DNA of 64,000 nt from Heloderma charlesbogerti (lineage: Eukaryota; Chordata; Lepidosauria; Squamata; Helodermatidae): positions 1-64,000 of the forward strand of contig JANEZZ010001379.1 of assembly GCA_026122225.1 (NCBI GenBank). Reading direction: 5' to 3'. Shown here piece by piece: positions 21,100-31,101 of this stretch; position 1 is the first letter of the stretch; each line of letters opens with the position of its first letter. The position numbers and the translations under genes were made by a program. The notes beneath the pieces were generated by a model. It saw nothing but the letters and a program-made list of their open reading frames with translations, was not told the DNA's origin and made no database searches.

Positions 21100-22207
21100 A
21101 AGTGTTACATCTTTGATCTTTTCAAAACTTCCTTAAATACTGTATTCTTTGTGTCAACTCCAGGGATGCCCCTGTAACGTCCTTGTTCTGGTCCATCAGT
21201 CATTTGATTCTTAAGGTTTTCCAATGAGTGCATGTGACTCATGAGAACATAGCATTGTCCATGGCAGAAGAGAGATGTATTTTATTTATTTATTTATTTA
21301 TTTCTATACTGCCCATATAGACAACCATCAGCCAGAGGAGAGCCATCCAATCTAAGAACACAGAAGCAATTTCAAAAACACGGGGAACATTCGATTTACA
21401 GACTGAGCCAGAAACTTCATCATTCTGCCATCGTGATGGAAGCACAATGATATGTCCATAGGTATAGCAAATGCAGCAGAGTTCTCATGCTCAAGGACTC
21501 CACTGACCTGCCAGTTCTCAGTAGCGCATGGGTAAACATTGAGTAGCAGGTTAGTGAGTGGCTCCAGCAAGGTGCAGCCCAGTGTGCTGTTGAGCCATAG
21601 TGGCCTCATCTGTTTCAAGGATGTACAGCTGGCCACAGCTTGGAGGCGCATCTGACTGCACAGTGCTCATCGGATGGTAAAGTGACCCTTGCACTCTGAA
21701 CATAAATGGATTGGGAGCTTGTGGCTGTGCATTCTTGAGGGGTGCATGCCAGGAAGCAAGGCCTAGAGTACTGCTGTCCTTGCAAACGTCCTTCAGGAAT
21801 TTCTGGCCCAGAATGGAGCCATCGATGACAATGTTGCAGATGAAAATGGGAACCAAGAGTGGTGGTAGTGAAAACTTTCTGCCATGGCAGCAAAGAGTTG
21901 ACAATTCACACTTGAAAAGGAAGGCGTCACAGTGCTCACAACCCTTAACACAGTTGCTGATATCAAACCTGTCGAGGTTGGTTGCAGGACGCAGGACGAA
22001 AGGCGCAGTCTGCCTCCAATGCCTGGGCTGGTTGCAGATGTTGACGGATGCAAGGCTGGCCAGAGATTTGTTGACTCCCAGAGCCAAGGGGCTGCCTGCA
22101 TATGCAAGCTTCTTGAGGCGGGGGTGGAATCATCCTGGCTGGGCCACAAAGCTTCTTCTCTAGGGCTGGAGGGGTAGAATTGGTGCGGTGCCATGGGGTA
22201 TGCTGGG
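21100..22207 (-). mobile_element. Helitron remnant, longest copy
   Basis: The best preserved Helitron piece. A 178-codon minus-strand frame (21551-22087) carries GCEHCDAFLFKCELS, LCCHGRKFSLPPL and CGQLYILETDEAT, in the order seen in the N-terminal to Rep part of Helitron proteins. Helicase-tail sequence lies at 21110-21260. An inverted L2/SINE-like tail (TTTA run, 21276-21318) is inserted in it. The left neighbour sequences match those of 11580-12390, so the two are probably duplicates rather than independent insertions. Confidence 0.75.
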
Positions 22208-23083
22208 ATCTCAGTGAGGCCGAATGCCAGTGCATTCAGCCCCCCGAACACAGTGGTGGAATGGCTTGCCACCCCACTGCCCCACCGCGGATCCCCCCTG
22301 GGATGAGACTTACCTGGGGCGGATCTTCCGGTTGGCGGCATCTCCGACGGCAGCTGCGGTGGCGGCTGGGGCGGCTGGTCTTCCAACCAGCTGCCGCTGC
22401 CACCATTTCCACTCTTGTAAAAAAAAAAAAAAATGATGTGATAGGCTACATAAATCTTTACGTAGCCTATCATGGCTGGGTGGGTTTTAAAACAAACAAA
22501 ACTCCGTACGCAATTGGCGGTGGCTACGGCTGCCGCCATTTGCGTTCCTTTTTTTTGCCGACTTAATCTACATAAATATTTACGTAGACTGTGATGGCAA
22601 AAATAAAGGGGAACGCAAATAGCATAGCGGGCGCTATTTGCATCCCTTTTTGATTTACCATTTTAGCCTACGTAAATCTTTACGTAGGCTAAAATGGCGA
22701 ATCAAAAAGGGACGCAAATAGCGCCCACTATGTCATTTGCGTTCCCCTTTATTTTCGCCGTCACAGTCTACGTAAATATTTACATAGATTAAGGGCAAAA
22801 ATAAGGAATGCAAACGTCGGCGGCCATATCTGCCGCCATTTGCGTATATGTTTTTTTTTCCCCCCAAGGGGCCTCCGTGGCCGGAAATCTGGCTGTGGAC
22901 GGCTCTGGCCTGGCCGGTTGCTCCGCAGAGCGGCTGTGGAGCACAGCCAGCCATGGAGGATTCCGGGGGGGAGGAACGGATCGCCTCCCCCCCGGGCGAG
23001 GATTCTGGGGGGAGGGACAGAATGCCTCCCCCCACACCATCAACATAACTTGCGAAAGGTAAGTGACTTTTGTACATCCCTGA
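22208..23083. mobile_element. Hairpin hAT-like element, left tip lost
   Basis: Left-end sequence from TCTCAGTGAGGCCGAATGCC onward, a GATAGGCTACATAAATC hairpin (22437-22475), several GGAACGCAAATAGC and TAGCCTACGTAAATC hairpins between 22540 and 22800, then GC-rich blocks and AAAGGTAAGTGACTTTTGT with CATCCCTGA. The copy at 57711-59995 has the complete left end. Confidence 0.8.
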
Positions 23084-23417
23084 AAGGCCATTTTGTGAGA
23101 GGACAAATGGAGGGCGTGAAAAGGAGGCGTAGTGCCCGGTTGGTGCACAAACAACTGTTGCGCCCAGAGGATGCAAGGGAAAAGGGGAGGGACTCTCCCT
23201 AGCCCATAAGTTCAGGGTCTGCCAGTGATTCCCTTTCAAACAGGGACCAACTGTTCCAACTTAGGGCACAGGTACTCTGCTGCTCATATCTAGTTGCTAA
23301 CAGTAGAGTTGTTAAGTTGTAAAAGAGGAATAAAGCTTTGAAAATAATCCCTTTGTCTGTGTCTGGACTTGGCTACTGGATTAGACTGAGAGAGCCCTCC
23401 AAGGAGCCCTTGACAGC

Positions 23418-24410
23418 TTGGTCCCCATTCCTCTTTCTCTCTCTCTCTCTCTCTTCTCCTATTGCCTTATGGAGGGTGCTGGGGACCCAGCGGTGCAAGC
23501 TCTAGCGCAAGAGAACCAGATGCTCCATGATCAGATGGCTCAACTGACAGCTGCCATGCAAAATCTACAGGCTGCAGTTCAACACCCTCCACCTTTGATT
23601 CCCTCCCGCCACAAGTGCCCGGTGGCTTTGCCAGAGAGGTTTTCTGGTGAGAAAGGACTTTTTCAGATTTTCAGGGCCCAATCGGAGCTGTACATGCATC
23701 TTTTGCCTGAGGATTTCCAGACGGAACAGGTTCGTGTGGGTTTCAACATTATCCTACTGTCAGGCATGGCAGCTAGATGGGCTTCGGGGCTCCTGCTCCC
23801 TATTGACCCCCTGCTCGGGGACTATCCAGGTTTCATGACAGACATGGCCCATTTCTTCGGTGACCCCCTGCACATGAAGATGGCTTCTCAGGAGATTCAC
23901 TGCCTCTGGCAGGGCAAGGACTCAGTTTCCAGATACACCACAACCTTTTGCATGCTGATGCAGGATTTACAGTGGAATGATGCCGTGCTGGTGGCTCAGA
24001 TTTTGGATGGTTTGAACGATGAGATCTTAGATGAGTTGGCGTGCATGCCCAGCCCGCCTAGTTTGAAGGTCCTAATCCAGACCTGCCTTCAGATAGATAG
24101 TCGGCTGAGGGGCGCCAGCAGACCTGGTGGGGCGCCGGGGGCCGGGATTTCCCTCCCCCCATTCCCCCACATTTCCTTCCCCCTCCCCCACCCCCCGCTC
24201 CGGCGCTGGGGGTGGAGGAGACCCCGATGCAGCTGGAGGCTACCCGAGCCCCACTGCCGCCAGAGGAACTTGAGCACCGGCGAGCTGAGTGCCGATGTTT
24301 TCAATGTGGAAAGCTGGGGCATTTTGCCAAGACCTGCCGAGTTAAATCCACAGCTCCACTGCCTCCCCCTCCTCTCCTTCCCCCCTCCTCCTCCTCGTCC
24401 CCAGTCCTGA
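23418..24410 (+). CDS. gypsy Gag-like open frame
   Basis: A 330-codon frame. The more likely start is the internal methionine of MEGAGDPAV at about 23469, since the first residues translate a CT repeat. The region SGEKGLFQIFRAQSELY onward is a Retrotrans_gag type capsid domain of the sushi/gypsy class, followed by a proline-rich stretch. The zinc knuckle that should follow is in another frame (24294-24345), so there is a break or programmed shift near 24200-24300. In the family, Gag forms the particle around the element RNA. Not evidence of a domesticated host gene. Confidence 0.75.
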   Translation: MVPIPLSLSLSLFSYCLMEGAGDPAVQALAQENQMLHDQMAQLTAAMQNLQAAVQHPPPLIPSRHKCPVALPERFSGEKGLFQIFRAQSELYMHLLPEDFQTEQVRVGFNIILLSGMAARWASGLLLPIDPLLGDYPGFMTDMAHFFGDPLHMKMASQEIHCLWQGKDSVSRYTTTFCMLMQDLQWNDAVLVAQILDGLNDEILDELACMPSPPSLKVLIQTCLQIDSRLRGASRPGGAPGAGISLPPFPHISFPLPHPPLRRWGWRRPRCSWRLPEPHCRQRNLSTGELSADVFNVESWGILPRPAELNPQLHCLPLLSFPPPPPRPQS

Positions 24411-25126
24411 CTAGACTGCCCCCCAAGCTTGTTGGGGGCCTCCAGTGTGGGGGTCAGTTTCCCACCGGGTGGGTGCCTACCCCAACCCCCCCACTCTCCC
24501 ATCTGCTGTTGCATGTTCACCTCCACTCCTCCCAGTGTGTTGGGGTGGAGGTCCTAGCTTTAGTGGACTCGGGGGCTATGGCCAGTTTCATGGATGAGAC
24601 CTTCACCCTTTTCCACAGGATTCCTACCCTGCCCCTTCCTGCCCCCTTGGCAGTGGAGACCATCGATGGGCATCCTCTCGCTTCGGGCATGGTGACCCAG
24701 ATTACAGCTCCGCTCACTTTGCGTGCCCAGTCCCAAGTTGAGCAGATTCAGTTTCACTTGGCCAAGGTTCCTTTATACGCAATCGTGCTGGGTGTTTCCT
24801 GGCTCTCTAAGCACAACCCTCAGATTTCTTCGGGGCTTCAGCAACTGGAGTTTGTGTCTCCCTTCTGCCGGGAGCATTGCCTCCCGGAGGAGGCGCCAGT
24901 CCCAGCCCAGGCCTTAACCCTTTCCTCCCCCTCCTCATCTGATTCTGGCAATTCTTCAGCTACCGTGATCCTCCCAGAGAAGTATGCAGCTTTTTGGGAT
25001 GTGTTTGACAAGAAGGGGGCTGACCGGCTTCCCCACCACCACCCTTTTGACTGTGCCATTAACCTCATTCCTGGGGCAACCATCCCTGCTGGCCGGCTGC
25101 ATTCAATGTCGGAGCCAGAACTGTGA
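24212..25126 (+). pseudogene. gypsy zinc knuckle, protease and RT start
   Basis: A 304-codon frame containing CFQCGKLGHFAKTC (CCHC knuckle), ALVDSGAMASFMDE (aspartic protease active site with DSGA), and KYAAFWDVFDKKGADRLP leading to the start of RT. It ends at TGA (25124-25126) inside the RT N-terminal region; the RT reading continues after it. Confidence 0.75.
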
Positions 25127-25141
25127 GCTCTGCGGGAGTTT

Positions 25142-25712
25142 TTGGACCAGAATCTCAAATGTGGCTTCATTCGCCCGTCTTCCTCCCCCACCTGTGCTCC
25201 TACCTTCTTTGTGGCCAAACGATCTGGAGAACTCCGCCCGGTGCATGATTTCAGAAATCTAGATTTGGTCTCCATCCCTGACAAGTACCCCCTCCCGCTC
25301 ATACCTGAGATGCTGGAGCGCCTGGGGCGAGCGAAGATTTTCACAAAGTTGGACCTGCGTAGCGTGTACAATCTAATTTGCATCCGGGAGGGGGATGAAT
25401 GGAAGACCTCTTTAGGGACCCGGTATGGAGAGTATGAAGACCTAGTGACACCTTTGGGGCTCGCCCACCCACCCCACTTTTTCGCGTTTTATGAATGCCA
25501 TCTTCCGGGACTATTTGGACACTTTCCTCGTTGTGTATCTCGATGATTTACTTATATTTTCTGAGGACACCCACGCCCATCAGTGTCATGTCTCTGCCAT
25601 CCTCCAGCGCCTCAGCAAGAACCATCTTTATGCCAAGCTGGAGAAATGTGCGTTTGACCTAACCTCTTTGGACTTCCTTGGCTACATTATTTCACCTCCA
25701 AGGAGCCCTTGA
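25142..25712 (+). pseudogene. gypsy reverse transcriptase, frameshifted and truncated
   Basis: Two overlapping frames continue the RT: ELRPVHDFRNLD and IFTKLDLRS in the first, then a shift near 25480-25490 to the frame with VVYLDDLLIFS, the YLDD catalytic box, up to LDFLGYIIS. The sequence then joins the LTR end. Non-functional. Confidence 0.8.
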
Positions 25713-25713
25713 C

Positions 25714-26296
25714 ACTCAGCTCCCTTACAATGATGGCAGTCCTGCGTTCAGGGTGTTCGCTATCTGTATTGTCCAGCAGTGTCCATATATTCCATGTTCC
25801 AAAGTTCATTTGTCTTTTGCAACTGCTAAGTGGAGACCCCACTGGATGCGGTAATCCAGTCAGGGAGAAGATGAGGCAGACAATGTTTAGGGCACCATTT
25901 CTAGCCCCCTCCCCATACGGGGTGAGCAGAGTGGATCCTGAATAGGACTGCTGAGGCATGGATACAGCTGCCGAACTACTCAACTGCCTCAGTCCTTGAG
26001 TCAGCACGACTGAATCTGTATCTGCCGCCCATGTGCCAGTCCATGACTAGGGTCTTCTGGATTTCACAGTCCTGCCCCCGTTGCCATTCGCCGATCGCCA
26101 TGGGACTTTTGGTTGGTTGGGTTTAGATGCCTGGAAGACGCCTGTGTGTGAATGTGTTTTTTGTGTGGAGATCAGTGCACAGTGATCAACAGAAAGTCTT
26201 CACAGAACAGGCTCTAATCCAGTGTCATGGATATCATGACAATTGGTGGTCCGTTATCTGCTGCAGCCTTCATCCGCCTTCTCAGCCATTGTAACA
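25714..26296 (-). mobile_element. APE-type LINE, 5' fragment
   Basis: The minus-strand segment includes MNFGTWNIWTLLDNTDSE and HPERRTAI, the start of the apurinic-like endonuclease, and 5' UTR sequence shared with 63420-63996 and 16190-16479. The gypsy element abuts it at CTCAGCTCCC. Confidence 0.75.
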
Positions 26297-26537
26297 TACA
26301 GTCAGGGCAGAAATATTGGAACAAGGATAACTGTTTTGGCTGTTGGCCTCTGTACACCACCACATTGAAGTTGAAAGGAAACACACCCAGATGGGAGCCA
26401 AGTCAGGACTTTCAGCTGTAATTCAAGGGGTTTGACAAAAGTGGGACACTAACTATTCAGGAAGTACAGCCAGTGGCATACAGGGTCCAACTGCCATAAC
26501 AATTATCCCTGTTCCAATATTTCTGCCCCTGACTGTA
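26297..26537. mobile_element. Tc1/mariner MITE, complete
   Basis: 241 bases with inverted ends TACAGTCAGGGCAGAAATAT (left) and ATATTTCTGCCCCTGACTGTA (right); the imperfect inverted repeat extends about 38 bases. TA at both outer edges fits Tc1/mariner TA targeting. No transposase frame. Confidence 0.85.
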
Positions 26538-26751
26538 CACCTTGTTATCTTCTGCCTGTTCTGCTGTTAAGGACTTGCTTGGATCGTTCTTTGTCTGGCT
26601 CCTCGCCCTTGACCTTGCCACCATGGGTGACCCTGCTGGGAGTACATAACTCCCGATGGCTTCACTCACGGGGTCCATTGGAACACACAAGCCCACTCAC
26701 CACAGCAAGGTGACTATCCAGCAGAGTAGTTTAGGAAGTATACAAGTGATT
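26538..26751. other. Unassigned repeat-like stretch
   Basis: Contains a minus-strand open segment (near 26545-26696) and the sequence CACTCACCACAGCAAGGTGA. It may be the 5' region of an RTE-like LINE, but I cannot confirm that. Confidence 0.3.
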
Positions 26752-26873
26752 GGGAACGTATGGCCCTCCAGATAGCACTGGACTGCACATTCAGCAGCCC
26801 TAACTGGCCTAGCCCATGGGGAAAAATGATGGGAGTTGCAGTCCGAGAACATCAGGAGGGCCACATCTTCCCC
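26752..26873. mobile_element. Short palindromic MITE-like repeat
   Basis: Third copy of the GGCCCTCC...GGAGGGCC repeat; its left end reads GGGAACGTATGGCCCTCC. Confidence 0.6.
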
Positions 26874-27069
26874 ATTCCTTATGCGCATGAAGGTGCATAC
26901 TACTTGGGGGAGTTTCCCAGCCTTGCTCCCTTTGCAACCATCCCAATTGCAGTTCTTGTGCTGGATTAGCCAGGATTTTGTTGTTTATTCAGTCAATCGC
27001 TTCGAACTCTTCGTGACTTCATGGACCAGCCCACGCCAGAGCTTCCTGTCAGCCATCACCACCCCCACT

Positions 27070-27503
27070 TAGGGATTGTGGAGAATTCAGTTTGGTGTAG
27101 TGGCTAGAGTGTTGGACTGGGAGCCCAGAGATCTGGGTTCGAGATCCTTCTGAAAAAAAAAAAGACTGGGTACACAAATGGCAGCTATGGCTGCCGCCAT
27201 TTGCGTTCCCTTTTCTTCCCCGCCGTACTAGTTTACGTAAATATTTACGAAGGCTAAAACAGTGAAAAAAAGGGAACACAAATGGCGGCAGCCGTAGCTG
27301 CCATTTGTGTACCCAGTCTGTTTTTTTTTTCAGAAGGCTGCCCAGCGGCCGGATTTCCAGCTGCGGGCAGGCCAGCTGGTGGCTCTGTGGAATCTCCGTG
27401 GAGTGGAGCCACCCGGGTCAGGATTTCGGGGGGAGGTGTGGTGCGCCTCCCCCCCACCGCGAATCACCCCGTCGAAAAGGTAAGTGAGTTTCGTACATTC
27501 CTA
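27070..27503. mobile_element. Hairpin hAT-like element in BovB, one giant hairpin
   Basis: Starts TAGGGATTGTGGAGAATTC and ends AAAGGTAAGTGAGTTTCGT then ACATTCCTA. Flanks CCCCCACT (27062-27069) and CCCCCAGC (27504-27511) form a near-exact 8-bp duplication; uninterrupted BovB reads CACCCCCAGCTCC at 60412. From about 27147 to 27340 the sequence is one inverted repeat of nearly 190 bases, arms beginning TTCTGAAAAAAAA and ending TTTTTTTTCAGAA. A SINE head lies at 27080-27143. Confidence 0.85.
27080..27143 (+). mobile_element. tRNA-SINE head inside hairpin element
   Basis: TTGGTGTAGTGGCTAGAGTG and GGTTCGAGATCC are the A- and B-box-like parts of the SINE seen at 12818, without body or tail. Not a tRNA gene: no acceptor stem pairing or full cloverleaf. 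Confidence 0.7.
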
Positions 27504-27609
27504 CCCCCAGCTCCCCCAAGGTCGAGTCCGTCACTTCCTGAATATCATCCATCCATCTTGCCCTTGGTCGGCCCCTCTTCCTCTTGCCTTCTACTTTCCC
27601 CAGCATCAG

Positions 27610-28648
27610 CCATCACCGTATAGGAGACCGTGCCGCACTCTCAACCCTGAGGGTACACTACCAAACAACGATTAGCCACAGGAAAGCCATCGGAGCTGGT
27701 CCACACAGAAGCAATTCAAGAGACCCCGGAAACATTATTGCATCCAGAGTGAGCCATAGTGCTCATCATTCTGCGGTCGCGATGGGAGCACAGAGGTACG
27801 TCCATTGGTGCATGCCCAGCAGCGAGTGCAGCAGTGTCCTCGTGCTTGAGGATTTCACCCACGTGTCGGTACTTAGTAGCACATGGGAAAACATTGGGTA
27901 TCAGGTCGTGAGTGACTCCAGCAAGGGGCGGCCCAGTGTGCTGTTCTCTGCTCGACCCAGGAGAGCCATAAGGGCCTCCTCGGTGTCAAGGATGGCCATA
28001 GCTTGGAGGCTCATCTGACCGCAAAGTGCTCATCCACGGCTAAACTGAGCCTTGCACCCTGAACACAAGTGCACTGGGACCTTGCAGCTGTGCAGTCTTG
28101 AAAGGTGCAGACCAGGAAGCCCAGCTAGAGGCCCATTGTCCTTGTGAAAGCCCTTCAAGAATTGCTTGCCCAGAAAGCAGCCATCAGTGTCAGTGTTGCG
28201 GGTGAAATCCAGAACTGTGAGTGGGGGTAGTGAAAACTTTCTGCCATGGCAGCTAGGAGTTGATGATTCAGCGTTCAAAAGCCAGGCATCACAGTGCTCT
28301 CAAACCTTAATGCCGTTGCCAGTATGGAAACTGTCGATGTTGGTCGCAGGATGCAGGCTGAAAGGCACAGCCTGCCTCCCAGGCCTGGGCTGGTTTCAGA
28401 TATTGACGGATGCCAGGCGGGACAGAGGTTCGCTGTTGTCAAAAGACTGACGGGTTGCCTGCATATGCAGGCCCTTTGAGGTGGGGTGGAAGCATCCAGG
28501 CCGGGCCACAAAGCGCCTTCTCAAGAGGCTGGAGGGGTAGAAGTGGTGCCCAGCAGCATGAGTTGTGCTGGGACTCATGGTTCACCTACTGGTTGCTGTT
28601 AGCAATAAGTGTTTGATGTCTAAGCATGTTAGTAATTCGTGGAATATA
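27610..28648 (-). mobile_element. Helitron remnant, degraded
   Basis: The same Helitron region as 21100-22207 with more substitutions; minus-strand segments include SCHGRKFSLPPL and LPGLHLSRLHSCKVP. Right flank sequence (TGGGACTCATGGTTCACCTA) is shared with 57620-57700. Confidence 0.65.
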
Positions 28649-28649
28649 T

Positions 28650-28800
28650 TAGGGATGTCAGAGAATTCCACCACGGACTGAAATGGGATCGAATTCCCTT
28701 CAGTCCGTGCCCCGGAATCCTCTGCAGAATGGCACCACGAGGTCCTGCGGAACCAGCGGTCATGCGGCTTTTATTTTGTCATCCGCACAGAGTCGCGAAA
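28650..28800. mobile_element. Hairpin hAT-like element, left end
   Basis: Begins TAGGGATGTCAGAGAATTCC with an inverted repeat GACTGAAATGGGAT...TTCCCTTCAGTC. The rest of the element is not clear; see the composite proposal under findings. Confidence 0.6.
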
Positions 28801-28924
28801 CTTTCGTAAATAAAAACGCAAGCTAGTATATTCCGATAACGTACCTTTAAAAAAAAAATGAATTGTGCTCACCGCCTTGTTTGTGGGTGTTCTTTTTCAA
28901 TTTTAATCCTCCCTCTCCATTTAC

Positions 28925-29195
28925 TTTCAGCCGAAACACTTCCTCCCCCTCGGGGCTTCCCAAAACAAGGCTGCCCCTGGTGTGCCTGAGCGATGCACTC
29001 TTTGCTTAAAGCAACGCCGTTTTAAAGAAAGAGAAAACCTTTTAAAATGACCATGCCGGGCTGGAGCCCTGCACGAGTATTATTCCCCCTGCTAGGCTTT
29101 CTGTTTCCACATCCAGCCTTGTTGGTGACGTTGTGAGGCTAAAATGGAGAGGAGAACCAAATCTGTGCATGTCTACTCAGAAGTAAGTCTCAGGC
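28925..29195. repeat. Inverted repeat, left arm
   Basis: Reverse complement, with divergence, of 30735-31095: both hold GCCGAAACACTTCCTCC, GCGATGCACTCTTTG, AAAATGACCATGCC and GCTAAAATGGAGAGGAGAAC (or complements). Arms are about 1.5 kb apart. Repeat family unknown. Confidence 0.75.
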
Positions 29196-29464
29196 CCCCT
29201 CAAACTTGGAGCAAGCCACAGCCTGTCTTCATGGATCTTCCTGCGATGCCAACACAACCACCACTAAATCACAGAGCACATCTGGGGACCCAGAGAGGTG
29301 ACATGGCAGATTTGGGAGTTCCCTTGTAAAAGCCACGGATCCAAGTTGTTCTACTCAATCCATTTATCTCCTCTGTGTGCATTTGGCCTAATGTCGGTTT
29401 GTGTCTCTGTGTGTCACGCTCTCCCCCACTCCTGACACACACATTTTCTCTCTGGCACCCGGTG

Positions 29465-29575
29465 TAGGGATGTCAGAGAATTCCGCCATGGACTGAAATG
29501 GGATCAAATTCCCTTCAGTCCATGCCACGGAATCCTCTGCGGAACAGCACCCCGAGGTCAGGATCTCAGAAGACC
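29465..29575. mobile_element. Hairpin hAT-like element, left-end fragment
   Basis: TAGGGATGTCAGAGAATTCC with the same GACTGAAATGG...CTTCAGTCC inverted repeat as at 28650. It fades into unassigned sequence after the GAGGTCAGGATCTCAG stretch. Confidence 0.6.
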
Positions 29576-29852
29576 CTTGGGTGAAGGGGGAGGGGTTCCG
29601 GGGAACAGCTGGATTGAGGGAGATTCCCCACACACAAATATAATGGAAGAATATTGTTCTTCATATTCCCTGGTTCTTCAAATATTCCTCAAATTCCTCA
29701 TTTTGTCCATTCCCTGTGCATGTGCAGAGTGTGCTTTTTATTCACACAAAGAGAAGGTTGCTGATCTTTCCCTTCACGCTGCATTTGTACAAGTGTAACT
29801 CCTTCAGAAAGAACTTTCCATTATACTGTATCTTTTTCTTCTTGAGTTTCAT

Positions 29853-30561
29853 TAAGGATGGACGAAAGTCCCTTACCTGGTCCCACAGCTTGCTCCGTGG
29901 GGGGGGGGAGGCGCTTCGGTTCTCCCCCTGAAGTTCTTGGTGGGGGGAGAGGTGCCCCGCACCTCCCAGCCAAAATTCAGGCCAAGGGGGAGGCGCCCCA
30001 TCCCTCGCCACCAAAATTCAGGCCGGGGGGGAGCGCCCCGTCTCCCCGGCCACGAAAGAAAAAAAGTAAAGAAAAAAAAAGTAAAGTAAAAAAACACAAA
30101 AACATGTGATAGGCTACGTAATGATTTACGTAGCCTATCACGGCTAGATTTTCAAAGTCAGCAATGATAGGCTACATAAAGATTTACGTAGCCTATCATG
30201 GGTGACTTTGAAAAAAAAAAGCGCGTATGCAAATGGCTGTGCCCATGGGTGCTGAAATTTGCGTTCCTTGTTTGGGCAGGGGTAGTCTACATAAAGATTT
30301 ATGTAGACTACGGCAAAAATCAGGGCAATGCAAATAGCGTTGTAATGGCGGCGGCGGCAGCTGGTCGGAAGACCAGCCGCCGCCCCCGCCGAAACGCTGC
30401 CAAAACAACGCCAGGATCCGCCGCCGAGAGGGACATTTGAAAGAGGTAAGTCCCATCCCGGTGGGGGGGGGGGCAGAGAATTTCACCACCAATTTCAGAG
30501 AGTCGAATGCATTGGCATTCGGCCTCCCAGAGATTCGTGGAGAAATTCTCTGCCATCCCTA
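29853..30561. mobile_element. Hairpin hAT-like element with exact 8-bp TSD
   Basis: 709 bases, TAAGGATGGACGAAAGTCCC to CTGCCATCCCTA, between exact AGTTTCAT copies (29845-29852, 30562-30569). It has GC-rich repeats at the left, hairpins GATAGGCTACGTAATG (30106-30141) and GATAGGCTACATAAAG (30164-30199), a TAGTCTACATAAAG hairpin (30281-30312), GAGGTAAGTCCC, and a CGAATGCATTGGCATTCGG inverted repeat near the right end. Confidence 0.93.
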
Positions 30562-30704
30562 AGTTTCATATAACAGAAGTATGGTATAGTAGTTAGAGTC
30601 CAGCCCAAAGTCACCCAGTCAGTGAGATAACTAACAGGAGGTTTGATCATGAGCTGGATGTGGAAATACAAAGCTGAGCAGGGGGCAAGTGGGGTGCTGA
30701 CATG

Positions 30705-30886
30705 TGTAGGCGTAAGTCGCATTGAACTCAATAAGCCTTACTTCTGAGTAGACATGCACAAGGTTGGTTCTCCTCTCCATTTTAGCCTCACAACGTCAAC
30801 AACACTTGATGTGGAGATATAAAGCTTAGCAGGGAGAATAATACCTCGTGCAGAGCTCCAAAATGGCATGGTCATTTTACAAAGGT

Positions 30887-30936
<50 letters not shown>

Positions 30937-31095
30937 TTCCTTCCTTCCTTCCTTCCTTCCTTCCTTCCCTCCTTCGTTCCTTCCTTCCTTCCTTTCAAAC
31001 AGTGTTGCTTTAAACAAAGAGTGCATCGCTCAGGCACACCTAGGAGAGCCTTGTTTTGGGAAGCCCCTAGAGGAGGAAGTGTTTCGGCTGAAAGT
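30705..31095. repeat. Inverted repeat, right arm, with microsatellite
   Basis: Counterpart of 28925-29195 in opposite orientation, interrupted by a CTTT/CCTT run at 30891-30993. Ends at GTAATTAC, where the next hairpin element inserted. Confidence 0.75.
30891..30993. repeat. (TTTC)n(TTCC)n microsatellite
   Basis: A roughly 100-base pyrimidine run of TTTC then TTCC units. Confidence 0.95.
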
Positions 31096-31101
31096 AATTA
31101 C

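Larger units (their letters stand above)
23094..25713 (+). mobile_element. Ty3/gypsy LTR retrotransposon, broken
   Basis: A partial 5' LTR (23094 to about 23415), gag, zinc knuckle, protease and part of reverse transcriptase. It then jumps to the last 19 bases of an LTR (CTCCAAGGAGCCCTTGACA, 25695-25713, identical to 23397-23415), followed by LINE sequence. RNase H, integrase and nearly all of the 3' LTR are deleted. The coding parts hold a stop and frameshifts, so it cannot make complete proteins. Confidence 0.85.
26975..27609 (-). mobile_element. BovB/RTE 3' end split by hairpin element
   Basis: BovB 3' sequence at 26975-27069 and 27504-27609 (KVEGKRKRGRPRARWMD on the minus strand), continuous in the copies at 13131-13553 and 60325-60752. 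The gap is the hairpin element at 27070-27503. Confidence 0.8.

Noticed and set aside
21551..22087. 178-codon frame as a host gene
   Set aside because: Motifs CEHCDAFLF, CCHGRKFSLPPL and GQLYIL fit Helitron proteins, and diverged copies occur at three other sites.
23418..24410. Domesticated Gag gene (PEG10-like)
   Set aside because: Adjacent LTR, protease and RT remnants and frame breaks show an ordinary decayed gypsy element.
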